DNA of 64,000 nucleotides from Carnobacterium_B sp045617425 (lineage in GTDB: Bacteria; Bacillota; Bacilli; Lactobacillales; Carnobacteriaceae), in NCBI RefSeq assembly GCF_045617425.1, contig NZ_JAZLIO010000009.1, positions 1 through 64,000 on the forward strand, written 5' to 3'. A model generated the notes under the pieces. The model saw only the letters and a program-made list of their open reading frames with translations. It ran no database searches and was not told the origin of the DNA. This document shows positions 45,627-54,770 of this stretch, in pieces. A program made the translations under genes and the position numbers. The number at the start of each line of letters is the position of its first letter. Positions within the stretch are counted from its first letter, which is position 1.

Positions 45627-46661
45627 ATGGCCATTTTAGTAACTGGTGGTGCTGGTTATATCGGCAGCCATACAACTGTAGAATTATTGAATGCTGGACA
45701 TGAGGTTGTCATCGTAGATAATTTTTCAAACAGCAAGCCTGAAGTGTTAAATCGAATTAAAGAAATTACTGAGAACTCGTTCTCTTTTTATGAAGTTGAC
45801 GTATTAAACAAAACAGATTTAGAAGCGGTTTTCAAACTTCATGATATTGAAGCTGTCATCCACTTTGCTGGTTACAAAGCTGTAGGTGAATCTGTTAGCG
45901 AACCGCTAAAATATTACCACAATAACTTAACTAGTACCTTTGTTTTGGCTGAGTTAATGGAAACTTACAATGTTAAAAAAATGGTTTTCAGTTCTTCTGC
46001 AACAGTTTACGGGATGAACAACGTTTCTCCGTTAACTGAAGACTTGCCTCTAAGCACAACAAATCCATATGGCACAACTAAAATGATGATTGAACAAATC
46101 TTACAAGATGTTTATGTTTCGAATCCTTCTTGGAGTATTGCTTTACTTCGTTACTTCAATCCTATTGGAGCTCACGAGAGCGGACGAATTGGTGAAGATC
46201 CAACTGGTATTCCAAATAACTTAATGCCTTACATCACACAAGTTGCTGTAGGTAAACGGGATCAATTAAGTGTATTTGGTGGCGACTATGATACTGCAGA
46301 TGGCACAGGCGTGCGCGATTACATCCATGTGGTTGATTTAGCTAAAGGCCACTTAAAAGCTGTTGAGAAAGTCCTTTCTACTGAAGGAATCGAAGCTTAC
46401 AACCTTGGAACCGGCATTGGTTACAGTGTATTAGATGTTGTAACGAATTTCGAAAAGGCTACAGGGAAAAAAGTGCCATATGCAATTATAGACAGACGTC
46501 CTGGAGACATCGCTACTTGCTATTCAGATGCTTCAAAAGCTGCTTCAGAACTTGGCTGGAAAGCTGAACACACACTAGAAGATATGTGTCGTGATTCTTG
46601 GAAATGGCAAGAAATGAATCCAAACGGATACGAAGAACTAAACGTTGAACAAACCCATTAG
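45627..46661 (+). CDS. galE: UDP-glucose 4-epimerase
   Basis: 344 residues. MAILVTGGAGYIGSHT, VIVDNFSNSKPEVL, IHFAGYKAVGESV, SSSATVYG and the catalytic NPYGTTKMMIE, then YFNPIGAHESG. The whole protein fits GalE, which interconverts UDP-glucose and UDP-galactose (and perhaps the HexNAc forms) with bound NAD. The start has GAGGG upstream. It is the only gene of the locus transcribed to the right. It has its own promoter and terminator, and would supply UDP-Gal to the transferases to its left. Confidence 0.95.
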   Translation: MAILVTGGAGYIGSHTTVELLNAGHEVVIVDNFSNSKPEVLNRIKEITENSFSFYEVDVLNKTDLEAVFKLHDIEAVIHFAGYKAVGESVSEPLKYYHNNLTSTFVLAELMETYNVKKMVFSSSATVYGMNNVSPLTEDLPLSTTNPYGTTKMMIEQILQDVYVSNPSWSIALLRYFNPIGAHESGRIGEDPTGIPNNLMPYITQVAVGKRDQLSVFGGDYDTADGTGVRDYIHVVDLAKGHLKAVEKVLSTEGIEAYNLGTGIGYSVLDVVTNFEKATGKKVPYAIIDRRPGDIATCYSDASKAASELGWKAEHTLEDMCRDSWKWQEMNPNGYEELNVEQTH

Positions 46662-46673
46662 TTAAACAAATTA

Positions 46674-46721
46674 ATTCCCCTATCTGATGATTTATTTCGT
46701 TAGATAGGGGAATGTTTTTTT
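46674..46721 (+). terminator. terminator of galE
   Basis: ATTCCCCTATCT (46674-46685) pairs with AGATAGGGGAAT (46702-46713), followed by seven T. Confidence 0.9.
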
Positions 46722-46850
46722 AATTCCTACTATTATAACGAGCAGTCACTCTTACGAAAAATGTCTTTCCATGAACAAGTCACACAAAAAAATGACTCTA
46801 CTCTTTCTTGTAATTGCTCTGCTTGAAAGAATAGCATAAAGTGGTATAAG

Positions 46851-46877
46851 AAAAAAACACTCTTCCATGAAAGAGTG
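46851..46877 (-). terminator. terminator of the yihY-like gene
   Basis: CACTCTT (46858-46864) and AAGAGTG (46871-46877) form a 7-bp stem; in the minus direction seven T follow (46851-46857). Confidence 0.8.
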
Positions 46878-46899
46878 ATTTACAATAGTTAACCTGAAA

Positions 46900-47859
46900 T
46901 TATTTTTTTATGCGATATTTTTTATTAGAAAAAACTTTTATTTTAGAACGAATGTATTTTCTTGTACGAAATGGTGTTGGCTCATTAATGGACCCATTTT
47001 GATAAACTTCAATTGATGCATTAATAACTGCGCCTGCGGTCATCAATGACCCAATAACTTGTAGCCAGATCAACATGATCATGAATGTTCCAATCGTTCC
47101 ATACGTTTTTGCACCAAAAGCAAAATATTCCACATAAATAGCAAATACTTGGGAAACCAACATCCACCCAATAGTTGAAATGGCTGCTCCAGGAAGAACA
47201 CTTTTTAAGGTTACTTTTGCATGTGGAACAAAGTAATACAACATGCAAAAAATAACAAAGAGCACACTCATCGTTACGGGCCACCTCAGACTTTGAAACG
47301 TCTCGCTGATCATTAAAGGCAATTCGAACACTGGAGTAATGTATTCCAATATCAATTGTCCAAATCCAAAAACAATAACCAGTATCATAATACATACAAT
47401 CAATAGTGTCGTTAAAATTAATGAAAATAAGCGAATAATCACTATGTTTCTTCGAGACTCTACACCATAAGCTTTATTCATACTTACTTGCATCGCATTC
47501 ATTCCTCGACTGGATGACCAAAGTGCTCCAACTACAGCAATGGATAAAATGCCCCCACTGCTTTTACTAAACCAATTCATCAACAAGTTTTCTAATTGAT
47601 TAAAAAAGTAAGTTGGAACAGCATTTTCGATATAAGGCAACAGTTCTGCGGCGTCTAAGCGCAAGTAAGGTAGTACATTACTTACTACAACCATCACAGG
47701 GAAAATGGATAATAAAAAATAATAACTAATAATAGCTCCTGAATTCCACACTTCAGCTTCCCGATATTTTTGAATGAGAATGACACTAAACTTTTTTACT
47801 ACCTTTACTGTTTCTTCTTTCTTTAATTCTAACTTACTTAACAGACTATTTGCCAACAT
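46900..47859 (-). CDS. YihY/BrkB family membrane protein
   Basis: 319 residues from ATG 47859 (AAGGGG eight bases upstream); the frame is open upstream, but without a ribosome site. About six membrane helices. AEVWNSGAIISYYFLLSIFPVM, GALWSSSRGMNAMQVSMNKAYG, LPGAAISTIGWMLVSQVFAIYVEYF and the short TYGTIGTFMIMLIWLQ are conserved in the YihY (formerly RNase BN) family. The function of the family is unsettled. The C-terminal tail is basic (RKYIRSKIKVFSNKKYRIKK, 20 residues). Single gene; it is not part of the polymer locus. Confidence 0.85.
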   Translation of the reverse strand: MLANSLLSKLELKKEETVKVVKKFSVILIQKYREAEVWNSGAIISYYFLLSIFPVMVVVSNVLPYLRLDAAELLPYIENAVPTYFFNQLENLLMNWFSKSSGGILSIAVVGALWSSSRGMNAMQVSMNKAYGVESRRNIVIIRLFSLILTTLLIVCIMILVIVFGFGQLILEYITPVFELPLMISETFQSLRWPVTMSVLFVIFCMLYYFVPHAKVTLKSVLPGAAISTIGWMLVSQVFAIYVEYFAFGAKTYGTIGTFMIMLIWLQVIGSLMTAGAVINASIEVYQNGSINEPTPFRTRKYIRSKIKVFSNKKYRIKK

Positions 47860-47949
47860 CTTTAAACCCCTTTTTCGAAACCAAACCTCATTATACCCAC
47901 TTGATTGAATAAAATAAAACAAAAAAAATCTTTTTATAAAAAAAACTTA

Positions 47950-48990
47950 TCATATAAATCGTTTTATAAGCGGCACCTTTGACATACCTTTTACACAAAT
48001 GTAGCTGATACAAAAAATTATAATAGTCAAAATTGGCACCGATAAAATCGGAGTCATAAACAGTGTGGTTACTCCCGTTTTCCATACAAGAAAAATCAGC
48101 AATACATGAATTAAATAGATTCCAAATGAGTAGGTTGAAAATTCTGTAAGAATATGTCTAAACAAGACAGAAACACTCTTAGAATGCAATTTTTCTTTCG
48201 CTAATAAAAAAACAGCAGCACTCATAAAAAAGACATTTGGTGTTAAATACTGATATGGCAGATCATAATGTTCCCCTTTTTTTAGCGACTCTATACTGGT
48301 TACTACAATCGTACTAATCAACCCGGCCACTCCTAGAAGGTAAATCGCAGTTTTTATCCACTTTTTCAAGTTATAATGAGCCAGGTAATAGCCAGCAAAG
48401 AAATAACCAACATACCCAAAAGTAATATCTAAGTTAATACCTCTTTCAGCAAAGGTAACCGTTGAACTAACAGGAAATTCATAGTAGGAAGGTAACATTA
48501 TACCGATGTACCAACAAAATGCGATTAGGTAAAGAATGATTTTTTTCTCTTCTGCGATTTTTCTTAAAAAAGGAATCATGACATAAATCTCGATCATTCG
48601 AAAAAGAAACCATAAATGAAAATGTCCTTCTTTAAATGCTTCAAAGATTACACCCCACACTTCGGCATTGAAAGTTCGATACTCATTCCAAGTAAAAAAG
48701 ACTGCATACAAGGCTGACCAAAAGATAAACGTTGTTACTAAGCGGAAAATATTTTTTATGTATAGTTTTTTAATCGAAAACGCTCGATTTGGATCTAAAA
48801 AAAAGATCCCGCTCAGCATGAAGAAAATTGGCACACTCATACGAGCAAAGCTATCGTAGATATTTAATACTTGCCACTTGTACGAATCAATTGCGTATAA
48901 GCCAAAATCACGTGAGACAATGTGAATCGTAATCACTAAAAACGTAGCTGCTACGCGAAGTATGTCCGCATATAGTACCCTTTCTTTCAT
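47950..48990 (-). CDS. acyltransferase family 3 membrane protein
   Basis: 346 residues with about ten membrane helices. MKERVLYADILRVAATFLVITIH, with His in the first helix, and SVPIFFMLSGIFFLDP are typical of the acyltransferase-3 (OafA/WecH) family. It is believed to transfer an acyl group, often acetyl, to surface sugars or lipids. It carries no SGNH extension, so it is the short form. It lies just outside the polymer locus and may modify one of the polymers (inference). Start ATG 48990 with AAAGGAG upstream. Confidence 0.85.
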   Translation of the reverse strand: MKERVLYADILRVAATFLVITIHIVSRDFGLYAIDSYKWQVLNIYDSFARMSVPIFFMLSGIFFLDPNRAFSIKKLYIKNIFRLVTTFIFWSALYAVFFTWNEYRTFNAEVWGVIFEAFKEGHFHLWFLFRMIEIYVMIPFLRKIAEEKKIILYLIAFCWYIGIMLPSYYEFPVSSTVTFAERGINLDITFGYVGYFFAGYYLAHYNLKKWIKTAIYLLGVAGLISTIVVTSIESLKKGEHYDLPYQYLTPNVFFMSAAVFLLAKEKLHSKSVSVLFRHILTEFSTYSFGIYLIHVLLIFLVWKTGVTTLFMTPILSVPILTIIIFCISYICVKGMSKVPLIKRFI

Positions 48991-49053
48991 TTTTTTCTTA
49001 TCTCCTTTTAACTGTTTTATTTCCTCATTATTAGTATACCATCAAAAGAAACA

Positions 49054-49102
49054 AGAAAACGAGACAACCCCATAATTTCACATGGAGTTATCTCGTTTTC
49101 TC
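49054..49102 (-). terminator. terminator of map
   Basis: Left arm AGAAAACGAGA-AAC-CCAT and right arm ATGG-GTT-TCTCGTTTTCT form a long hairpin of about 20 bp with two mismatches, about 20 bases past the map stop. Confidence 0.8.
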
Positions 49103-49122
49103 AAATTTAATAATCTTATCAA

Positions 49123-49878
49123 TTAATCTTTTTGTTCCGTTAAAATTTTTGGACCATCTTTTGTAATCGCTAGTGTGTGTTCAAATTGACAACTTAATCC
49201 ACCGTCTTTTGTACGAGCAGTCCAACCGTTGTCATCCATTTTAGATTTCCATGTTCCAGTATTGACCATGGGTTCTATCGTGATCACCATACCTTCTTTT
49301 AAGCGCAGACCTTTTCCAGCTTCTCCATAATGAGGGACGGATGGTGCTTCATGCATAGTGGGTCCAATTCCGTGCCCAACAAATTCACGCACAACAGAAA
49401 ATCCTTCTGCTTCAACATACGTTTGGATAGCATGGCCGATATCGCCAATCCGATTTCCAACTTGTGCTTGCTCAATACCTAAGTAAAGAGCTTTTTTTGT
49501 TACTTCCATCAATTTTTCCGTTTCAGGAGTTCCTTCACCGACGATGTAGCTCCAACAGGAATCAGACATAGCTCCTTTTAAATTAACAACCATATCAACT
49601 TTGATTAAGTCGCCATTTTTTAAAACTTCTTTTTTGCTCGGGAAGCCATGACAGATTTCATCATTCACGCTGACGCAAGTTGCATATTCATATCCTTCAA
49701 AACCGATTTGTTCTGCAATAGCTCCATGTTCTTCAATAAAATTGTGTGCAAATTCGTTAATTTCCCAGCTTGTAATACCTGGTTTGATAAAATCTCTTAA
49801 GGCTACATGAACATTTGCCAACAAAGCACCAGATTCATCCATTGCATCAATTTCACGTTGTGATTTTAGTGTAATCAA
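49123..49878 (-). CDS. map: methionine aminopeptidase type I
   Basis: 251 residues from TTG 49878 (AGAGG seven bases upstream). ITLKSQREIDAMDESGALLA, SVNDEICHG, GDLIKVDMVV, VVREFVGHGIGPTMHE, VITIEPMVNTG and the last metal-binding segment QFEHTLAITKDG. The five metal ligands (two Asp, one His, two Glu) are all present. It removes the initiator methionine in the cytoplasm. About 251 residues is typical of type Ia. It has its own terminator and no coupling with the neighbours. Confidence 0.95.
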   Translation of the reverse strand: MITLKSQREIDAMDESGALLANVHVALRDFIKPGITSWEINEFAHNFIEEHGAIAEQIGFEGYEYATCVSVNDEICHGFPSKKEVLKNGDLIKVDMVVNLKGAMSDSCWSYIVGEGTPETEKLMEVTKKALYLGIEQAQVGNRIGDIGHAIQTYVEAEGFSVVREFVGHGIGPTMHEAPSVPHYGEAGKGLRLKEGMVITIEPMVNTGTWKSKMDDNGWTARTKDGGLSCQFEHTLAITKDGPKILTEQKD

Positions 49879-50148
49879 TTTCGTTCCTCTTTTCTATTTA
49901 ATCATTCATATGAGTTTTCTTACTCTTCTATTCATTATAAGCTTATTTCTTAAATTTGTGAACCATTCTTCTTATTGATTAAAATTTGTGCCGTTTCTCT
50001 CATAAATAAATGGTTTCCATTCTTAATTTTAGCTTGAATTAGTCTTTATAAGGCTTTCTATTTGAAAATTTCTTACTTTAGGGTTATTTTTATGCTGTTT
50101 TCCGTTATACTTTACTATAGATCAATTAATGAGAGCGAGTGGTTTTTA

Positions 50149-51057
50149 ATGAGTAAAAAAACAACCTATACCCCTAAAAAAAATACCAATAATCAACTAT
50201 ATACGGTAACTGAACCAATGGAATTACTTCCTTTTCTATTAAGTATCATGAGTCATACAAGTCGAAATTCAGTCAAATCGATTTTAACCAGAGGCCAAGT
50301 GACTGTGGATGGAAAAGTAATAAAAAAACACAATCACCCTTTGCTTCCTAATCAAGTTGTGGCGATTCAATCCAATAAAGCAGCAATTAAAGAAACAGCT
50401 TTAGTTGGAATGACGATTCTTTATGAAGACGATGCGATTATCGTAATCGATAAAGAAGCCGGTTTATTGTCCATTGCTGCTAAATTTGCGCAAGAACTAA
50501 CGGCACATCGTCAATTGATCAACTATGTCAAACAAGAGAATCACAATAATCGCATATACGTGGTTCATCGCTTAGACCGTGATACTTCAGGTGTGATGGT
50601 TTTTGCAAAAACAGAACAGATCAAACAAGAGATGCAAGAAAACTGGAAAGACATCGTTAAAGAACGTATCTATACTGTTTTAGTCGAAGGCATCGTTTCT
50701 GAAGATGAAGGTACCATTAAAACGTGGTTAACGGAAAGTAAAGCTATGAAAGTTCATTCCGCTACTTATGATAATGGCGGAAAATTAGCCATTACCCACT
50801 ATAAAAAAATACGGAACAACGCTGAATTCACATTACTAGAAGCACGTTTGGAAACGGGACGTAAGAACCAAATTCGTGTTCATATGGAAACACTAGGTCA
50901 CCCCGTGGCAGGAGACAAAAAATATGGCGCAACTTCTAATCCTTTAAAACGATTGGGTTTGCATGCCACTACATTAGCTCTGATTCACCCTACTAGTAAA
51001 GAATTGGTTCGGTTCCATTCAAAAGTGCCTAAAGTATTCTTGATGCACTCAAAATAA
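50149..51057 (+). CDS. RluA-family pseudouridine synthase
   Basis: 302 residues from ATG 50149; the frame is open upstream to 50062 but has no better start. An S4-like domain near residues 20-75 (RNSVKSILTRGQVTVDGKVI) precedes the catalytic part: VVHRLDRDTSGVMVFAK with the catalytic Asp of the RLDRDTSG motif, and GRKNQIRVHMETLGHPVAGDKKYGA. It converts uridine to pseudouridine in rRNA or tRNA; the target cannot be named from sequence alone. A TATACT at 50106-50111 may be its -10. Confidence 0.9.
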   Translation: MSKKTTYTPKKNTNNQLYTVTEPMELLPFLLSIMSHTSRNSVKSILTRGQVTVDGKVIKKHNHPLLPNQVVAIQSNKAAIKETALVGMTILYEDDAIIVIDKEAGLLSIAAKFAQELTAHRQLINYVKQENHNNRIYVVHRLDRDTSGVMVFAKTEQIKQEMQENWKDIVKERIYTVLVEGIVSEDEGTIKTWLTESKAMKVHSATYDNGGKLAITHYKKIRNNAEFTLLEARLETGRKNQIRVHMETLGHPVAGDKKYGATSNPLKRLGLHATTLALIHPTSKELVRFHSKVPKVFLMHSK

Positions 51058-51089
51058 TGCTATTTAATAAAAAAATAATAAAGCTTTGC

Positions 51090-51119
51090 TTTATCTCTCC
51101 TGTAGTTCAATGGTATGAT
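51090..51119 (+). promoter_or_regulatory. promoter of tagA
   Basis: TTTATC (51090-51095), 18-base spacer ending in TGG, and TATGAT (51114-51119), an extended -10 element. Confidence 0.55.
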
Positions 51120-51158
51120 AATTAAAATAGCTATGTTAGCAAAAGGGTTTAAGGATGG

Positions 51159-51908
51159 TTGGCAATTATGGAGCATAAAAAAGTATCTGTATTAGGCGTT
51201 TCTTTTGACAATAAGACAAAAGAAACTTTCCTTGAAGAGTTAATGGATCGGGTCAGCCGCAAACAAAAATCTTTTGTGGTGACCGCTAATCCAGAAATTG
51301 TGATGTATGCAAAAAAAGATCCCGCTTATATGTCACTAATGAAAAAAGCGGACTATATTATTGCTGATGGAATTGGCATTATAAAAGGATCAAAAATATT
51401 GGGAACTCCAATTGTCGAACGAGTTGCAGGGTATGATTTAATGTTGGCTTTGCTTGAAGAAGCCAACCAACACGGCAGCCGGGTTTACTTGTTAGGTGCA
51501 CAAGAAGAGGTTTTACAAAATACTGTTAAAACCGTGCGTGAACGCTATCCTTCTATCCAGTTAGTAGGTGCCAGAAATGGCTACTTTGATTTTTCGGATG
51601 CTTCGATTATTAAATCCGTTCAAGATACGCAACCGGACATGGTCTTTGTTGCGTTGGGTTATCCAAAACAAGAACAATGGATCCAGCAGTATATGACTAC
51701 CGCTTCAAAAGGATTGTTAATGGGCGTAGGTGGCAGCTTTGATGTTCTTTCTGGAAAATCAAAACGTGCTCCAAAATTTTTTATTCAATTGAATATGGAG
51801 TGGTTGTATCGTTTAATTAAACAACCCTATCGATTGAAACGGATGATGGCCTTGCCTCACTTCTTACACGAAGTAAGAAATGAAAAGAAACAATTCTCCA
51901 AAAAATAG
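51159..51908 (+). CDS. tagA: WecG/TagA/CpsF N-acetylmannosaminyltransferase
   Basis: 249 residues from TTG 51159, or 246 from ATG 51168; AAGGA sits 4 bases from the first and 12 from the second, so the start is uncertain. KKVSVLGVSFDNKTKE, VTANPEIVMYAKK, YIIADGIGIIKGSKIL with the catalytic DG, VERVAGYDLM, ARNGYFDFSD, and LGYPKQEQWIQ are typical. TagA adds ManNAc from UDP-ManNAc to undecaprenyl-PP-GlcNAc, the first committed step of wall teichoic acid linkage units. MnaA at 20834 makes the donor. The next gene is a GT4 transcribed in the same direction. Confidence 0.92.
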   Translation: MAIMEHKKVSVLGVSFDNKTKETFLEELMDRVSRKQKSFVVTANPEIVMYAKKDPAYMSLMKKADYIIADGIGIIKGSKILGTPIVERVAGYDLMLALLEEANQHGSRVYLLGAQEEVLQNTVKTVRERYPSIQLVGARNGYFDFSDASIIKSVQDTQPDMVFVALGYPKQEQWIQQYMTTASKGLLMGVGGSFDVLSGKSKRAPKFFIQLNMEWLYRLIKQPYRLKRMMALPHFLHEVRNEKKQFSKK

Positions 51909-51912
51909 TCCG

Positions 51913-51944
51913 AAAAAACTGAACAGATCTGTTCAGTTTTTTTT
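51913..51944 (+). terminator. terminator of tagA
   Basis: AAAAAACTGAACAGA and TCTGTTCAGTTTTTT are perfect complements (15 bp, no loop), ending in eight T. It starts five bases after the tagA stop. Confidence 0.88.
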
Positions 51945-51988
51945 GCAAAATTTTTATTAAAAATCGATACAAATGAGGTTAGACAACT

Positions 51989-53077
51989 ATGAAAGTATTA
52001 CACATCAATGCGGGCTTAGAAAACGGTGGCGGAAAAAACCACATGCTTTCCCTACTCTCTCAATTTGATCCAACAACAGCTGAGCTGCTCGTTCTAGAAA
52101 ACGGCATTATTGCAGATGAAGCTAAAAAGTTAGGGATCATTGTACACGTTCTTGAACAACAATCTCGTTATGATCTATCTATTTTAAAACGCTTGACTCA
52201 GTTCATCAATAGCAATTCTTTTGATATCGTGCATACTCATGGTGCGCGTGCGAACTTTATTTTTTCTACGATTCATAAAAAAATAGCTGCACAGTGGCTG
52301 ACTACAGTGCATAGCGATCCTACGCTTGATTTTATGGGAAGAGGCATCAAAGGAGCATTATTCACTAAATTTAATCTGGCAAGTTTAAAAAAAACTGATC
52401 ACCTGATTGTCGTAACGGACAGTTTGGTGGAGCCACTACTTCAATTAGGTATCAAAAAAAATAAATTAACCATTATTTATAATGGGATCCAATTCAATCC
52501 GAATACACCTAACCCGCCAATGAGGAATGATAGGTTCACTTTGACTTGCGTTGCTCGCTTGCATCCGATTAAAGGTCACGAACGACTCTTAGACAGTCTA
52601 CATGTTGCTGACTTCACTAATTTTTCTTTAAAATTAGTTGGTGATGGAGAATTGAAAGGTACTCTTGTAAAAAAAGTACAACAGTTGGGGCTACAAGAAA
52701 ATGTTCACTTTTTAGGGTTTTTAAACAAACCTCAAGTAGAAGAAACCATTGCTCACTCGGATATCACTGTCTTAGCCTCTTCAAACGAAGGGTTTCCGAT
52801 GGTTCTACTTGAATCTGCGAACCAAAAAGTGCCTTTTATTGCTACGGATGTCGGGGATGTTGCTCTCCTAGTGCCCGATAAAAGCTATGGCTGGTGTGTT
52901 CCTACCGATTCTGTAGAGTCGTTAACAACTGCTCTAAATGAAGCCTATGCTGAGTGGGAAACTCGCACATTAGAAGCTAAAGGTGAACGCCTCTATCAAT
53001 TGGCTTCTACTCAATTTTCTCTTGACCGTTTTTATAATGAAACAGTATCTCTTTACGAAAAAATAGCGCAGCACTAA
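51989..53077 (+). CDS. GT4 glycosyltransferase
   Basis: 362 residues. KVLHINAGLENGGGKNHMLSLL at the N-terminus, FDIVHTHGARANFIF, TVHSDP, then the donor-binding half TCVARLHPIKGHERLLD, LVGDGELKGTLVKK and SSNEGFPMVLLESANQKVPF (E-x7-E). GT-B fold and no membrane helix. It follows tagA but is behind a strong terminator, so it may be only partly co-expressed with it. A role in teichoic acid or glycolipid assembly is possible. ATG 51989 has GAGG upstream. Confidence 0.85.
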   Translation: MKVLHINAGLENGGGKNHMLSLLSQFDPTTAELLVLENGIIADEAKKLGIIVHVLEQQSRYDLSILKRLTQFINSNSFDIVHTHGARANFIFSTIHKKIAAQWLTTVHSDPTLDFMGRGIKGALFTKFNLASLKKTDHLIVVTDSLVEPLLQLGIKKNKLTIIYNGIQFNPNTPNPPMRNDRFTLTCVARLHPIKGHERLLDSLHVADFTNFSLKLVGDGELKGTLVKKVQQLGLQENVHFLGFLNKPQVEETIAHSDITVLASSNEGFPMVLLESANQKVPFIATDVGDVALLVPDKSYGWCVPTDSVESLTTALNEAYAEWETRTLEAKGERLYQLASTQFSLDRFYNETVSLYEKIAQH

Positions 53078-53110
53078 TCCGCTATTTAATGGATATACTC
53101 ATTTCTTTTA

Positions 53111-53140
53111 TTGCAGAACTTGCCTTTCCTTTGGTATACT
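53111..53140 (+). promoter_or_regulatory. promoter of the flavodoxin gene
   Basis: TTGCAG (53111-53116), 18-base spacer ending in TGG, and TATACT (53135-53140), 43 bases before the ATG. Confidence 0.6.
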
Positions 53141-53182
53141 CTGTTAAGGAAGTACACACGCGTAGAAAAGGATGATAGATAA

Positions 53183-53638
53183 ATGACCAAAGCTTTGATT
53201 GTCTTTGCAAGTTTAACGGGTAACACAGCAGAGTGCGCAGATATTGTAGATGAAGCGTTAAAAGAGTTAGGTGTGGATGTTGAAACAGTTGAATGTATGC
53301 AAGCTGAGCCGGAAGATTTATTGGATGTCGATATCTGCATCGTTGGTACCTACACCTATGGAAATGATGCAAATTTACCGGATGAGTTCGTGGATTTCTA
53401 CGAAGAACTAAGCGAAATTGATTTAACAGGCAAAGTCTTTGGTACTTTCGGATCAGGTGATCACTTTTATGACAAATTTTGCCAATCGGTAGACGATTTT
53501 TCCGATAAGTTAGCTTCTATCGGTGCGGTAGAAGGTGCAGAAAGTGTCAAAGTTGACTTAGATGCTAACGAAGAAGACATTGAAAATCTAAAAGCTTTTG
53601 CTAAGGCATTAGTGGTAAAAGCCGAATCTTTAACATAA
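53183..53638 (+). CDS. flavodoxin
   Basis: 151 residues. ALIVFASLTGNTAECAD is the FMN phosphate loop (Ser/Thr-x-Thr-Gly-Asn-Thr), GTYTYGNDANLPDEF the aromatic 50s-type loop, and FGTFGSGDHFYDKFC the second FMN-contacting region. The usual Tyr-rich ring-binding loops are present, and the length is that of a short-chain flavodoxin. It carries electrons in the cytoplasm for partner enzymes not encoded here. Start ATG 53183; AAGGATG upstream is the best ribosome site. Followed by a symmetrical terminator. Confidence 0.95.
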   Translation: MTKALIVFASLTGNTAECADIVDEALKELGVDVETVECMQAEPEDLLDVDICIVGTYTYGNDANLPDEFVDFYEELSEIDLTGKVFGTFGSGDHFYDKFCQSVDDFSDKLASIGAVEGAESVKVDLDANEEDIENLKAFAKALVVKAESLT

Positions 53639-53677
53639 AAAAACTTCCTCACCATAATGGTGAGGAAGTTTTTTTAT
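53637..53677. terminator. bidirectional terminator between flavodoxin and TetR genes
   Basis: AAAAAACTTCCTCACCAT and ATGGTGAGGAAGTTTTTT with one spare base in the loop, placed between convergent genes and reaching into both stop codons. Confidence 0.9.
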
Positions 53678-54231
53678 ACTTTATAATTTGGAACATGTTG
53701 CACTAATACTTGATTGATATAATCGGTTACGTCTTTTTCATGAAACTTCAAGAAGCCTTGTGCGATTAAAACAGCTGTGCCGTGAACTGTGATCCAAATA
53801 TTTTTAAATAGTTTCATTTTTTCAGCTTTAGACAAGTCTTTAGTTCCTGCACTTCCCTTAAAGACTTCCATCATCTTATCCAATGAAATCTCATGCATTT
53901 GATCCGTATTCAGTTGTGACTCAAAGAAAAGTGCTTTAAAAAACACAGGTTCCTCTTTTGCAAAATAAACATAGTTCAAACACATATTGAGCAATGGATC
54001 TTCTGTGCGTTCTTTTGTATAAATAGTCTCATCGATATAATTTTTAATTTTCACAACGAGTTCTTGTTTTAGGTCATCCATGTTTTTAAATTCTAGATAT
54101 ATCGGCTGCGTTGAGCAATCCATTTCTTTAGCAATATTGCGTGCTGTAAAACCTTCAAATCCTTCTGTTTTAACAACTTGATAAGCTGTTTCAAGAATTT
54201 GTGATTTTAAAATTGTTTTCTTTCTAGCCAT
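53674..54231 (-). CDS. TetR-family regulator
   Basis: 185 residues. N-terminal helix-turn-helix: KSQILETAYQVVKTEGFEGFTARNIAKEMDCSTQPIYLEFKNMDDL (key part GFTARNIAKEMDCSTQPIY), then an all-helical ligand domain containing MCLNYVYFAKEEPVFFKALFF. The ligand and target genes are not evident; the divergent gene is 540 bases away. ATG 54231 with AGAGGTG upstream. A typical length for TetR proteins. Confidence 0.9.
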   Translation of the reverse strand: MARKKTILKSQILETAYQVVKTEGFEGFTARNIAKEMDCSTQPIYLEFKNMDDLKQELVVKIKNYIDETIYTKERTEDPLLNMCLNYVYFAKEEPVFFKALFFESQLNTDQMHEISLDKMMEVFKGSAGTKDLSKAEKMKLFKNIWITVHGTAVLIAQGFLKFHEKDVTDYINQVLVQHVPNYKV

Positions 54232-54770
54232 CTCAATTCACCTCTTTTGCATCATTTACCAGTAATTAGGAGACATTATAAACTATTTCCGAATGTTTCG
54301 TCATCTGCAACCAACAGTTTTTGACTTCTCTTTTACAACTAACTGACCAACATCATCTAGAAATTGAGTTCAGTGAAAAACAGCATTATTTTAAGATTTG
54401 TGTTTAAAAAACAATACTGTACCTGTTTTGTTCGGATCCTCTCTCCAATAACCCTTAATTTATTCTATCACTATTGTGATTAAAAGAGAACTCTTTTGTA
54501 CTGCAAAAACAAACACTTGTGCATTATTTGGTTGCTCTATAAAATTGGTCTAGTTATTTCTTTACTAAAAAAAATGAATTGTTATAAGACAGTTTTCTAT
54601 TGTCAAACTATTTTTTTCATTCCAAAATTTTTTTCCGTGAAATTGTTTCTCTTTCTTTCGTATGCTATTATTATCTAGTAAGAGTTTGAAACCGGACTAA
54701 CTAGAAGAATAGTTGACTGCTTTTAGTTCCTTTTGTTCCAACCTCATTTCGTATATTAGGAGGAAAAAAT
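54232..54770. other. intergenic region with the aminopeptidase promoter
   Basis: No supported gene. A 60-codon frame at 54496-54678 has no ribosome site. The promoter at 54643-54671 is the one clear signal; the rest is AT-rich with short imperfect repeats. Confidence 0.5.
54643..54671 (+). promoter_or_regulatory. promoter of the M29 aminopeptidase gene
   Basis: TTGTTT (54643-54648), a 17-base spacer, and TATTAT (54666-54671), 99 bases before the ATG. Confidence 0.6.

Noticed and set aside
47021..47395. 124-codon minus-strand frame rich in Cys and Trp
   Set aside because: Overlaps the YihY gene in another frame; composition is typical of an out-of-frame membrane gene.
54496..54678. 60-codon plus-strand hydrophobic frame
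   Set aside because: No ribosome site; it runs over the promoter of the aminopeptidase gene.
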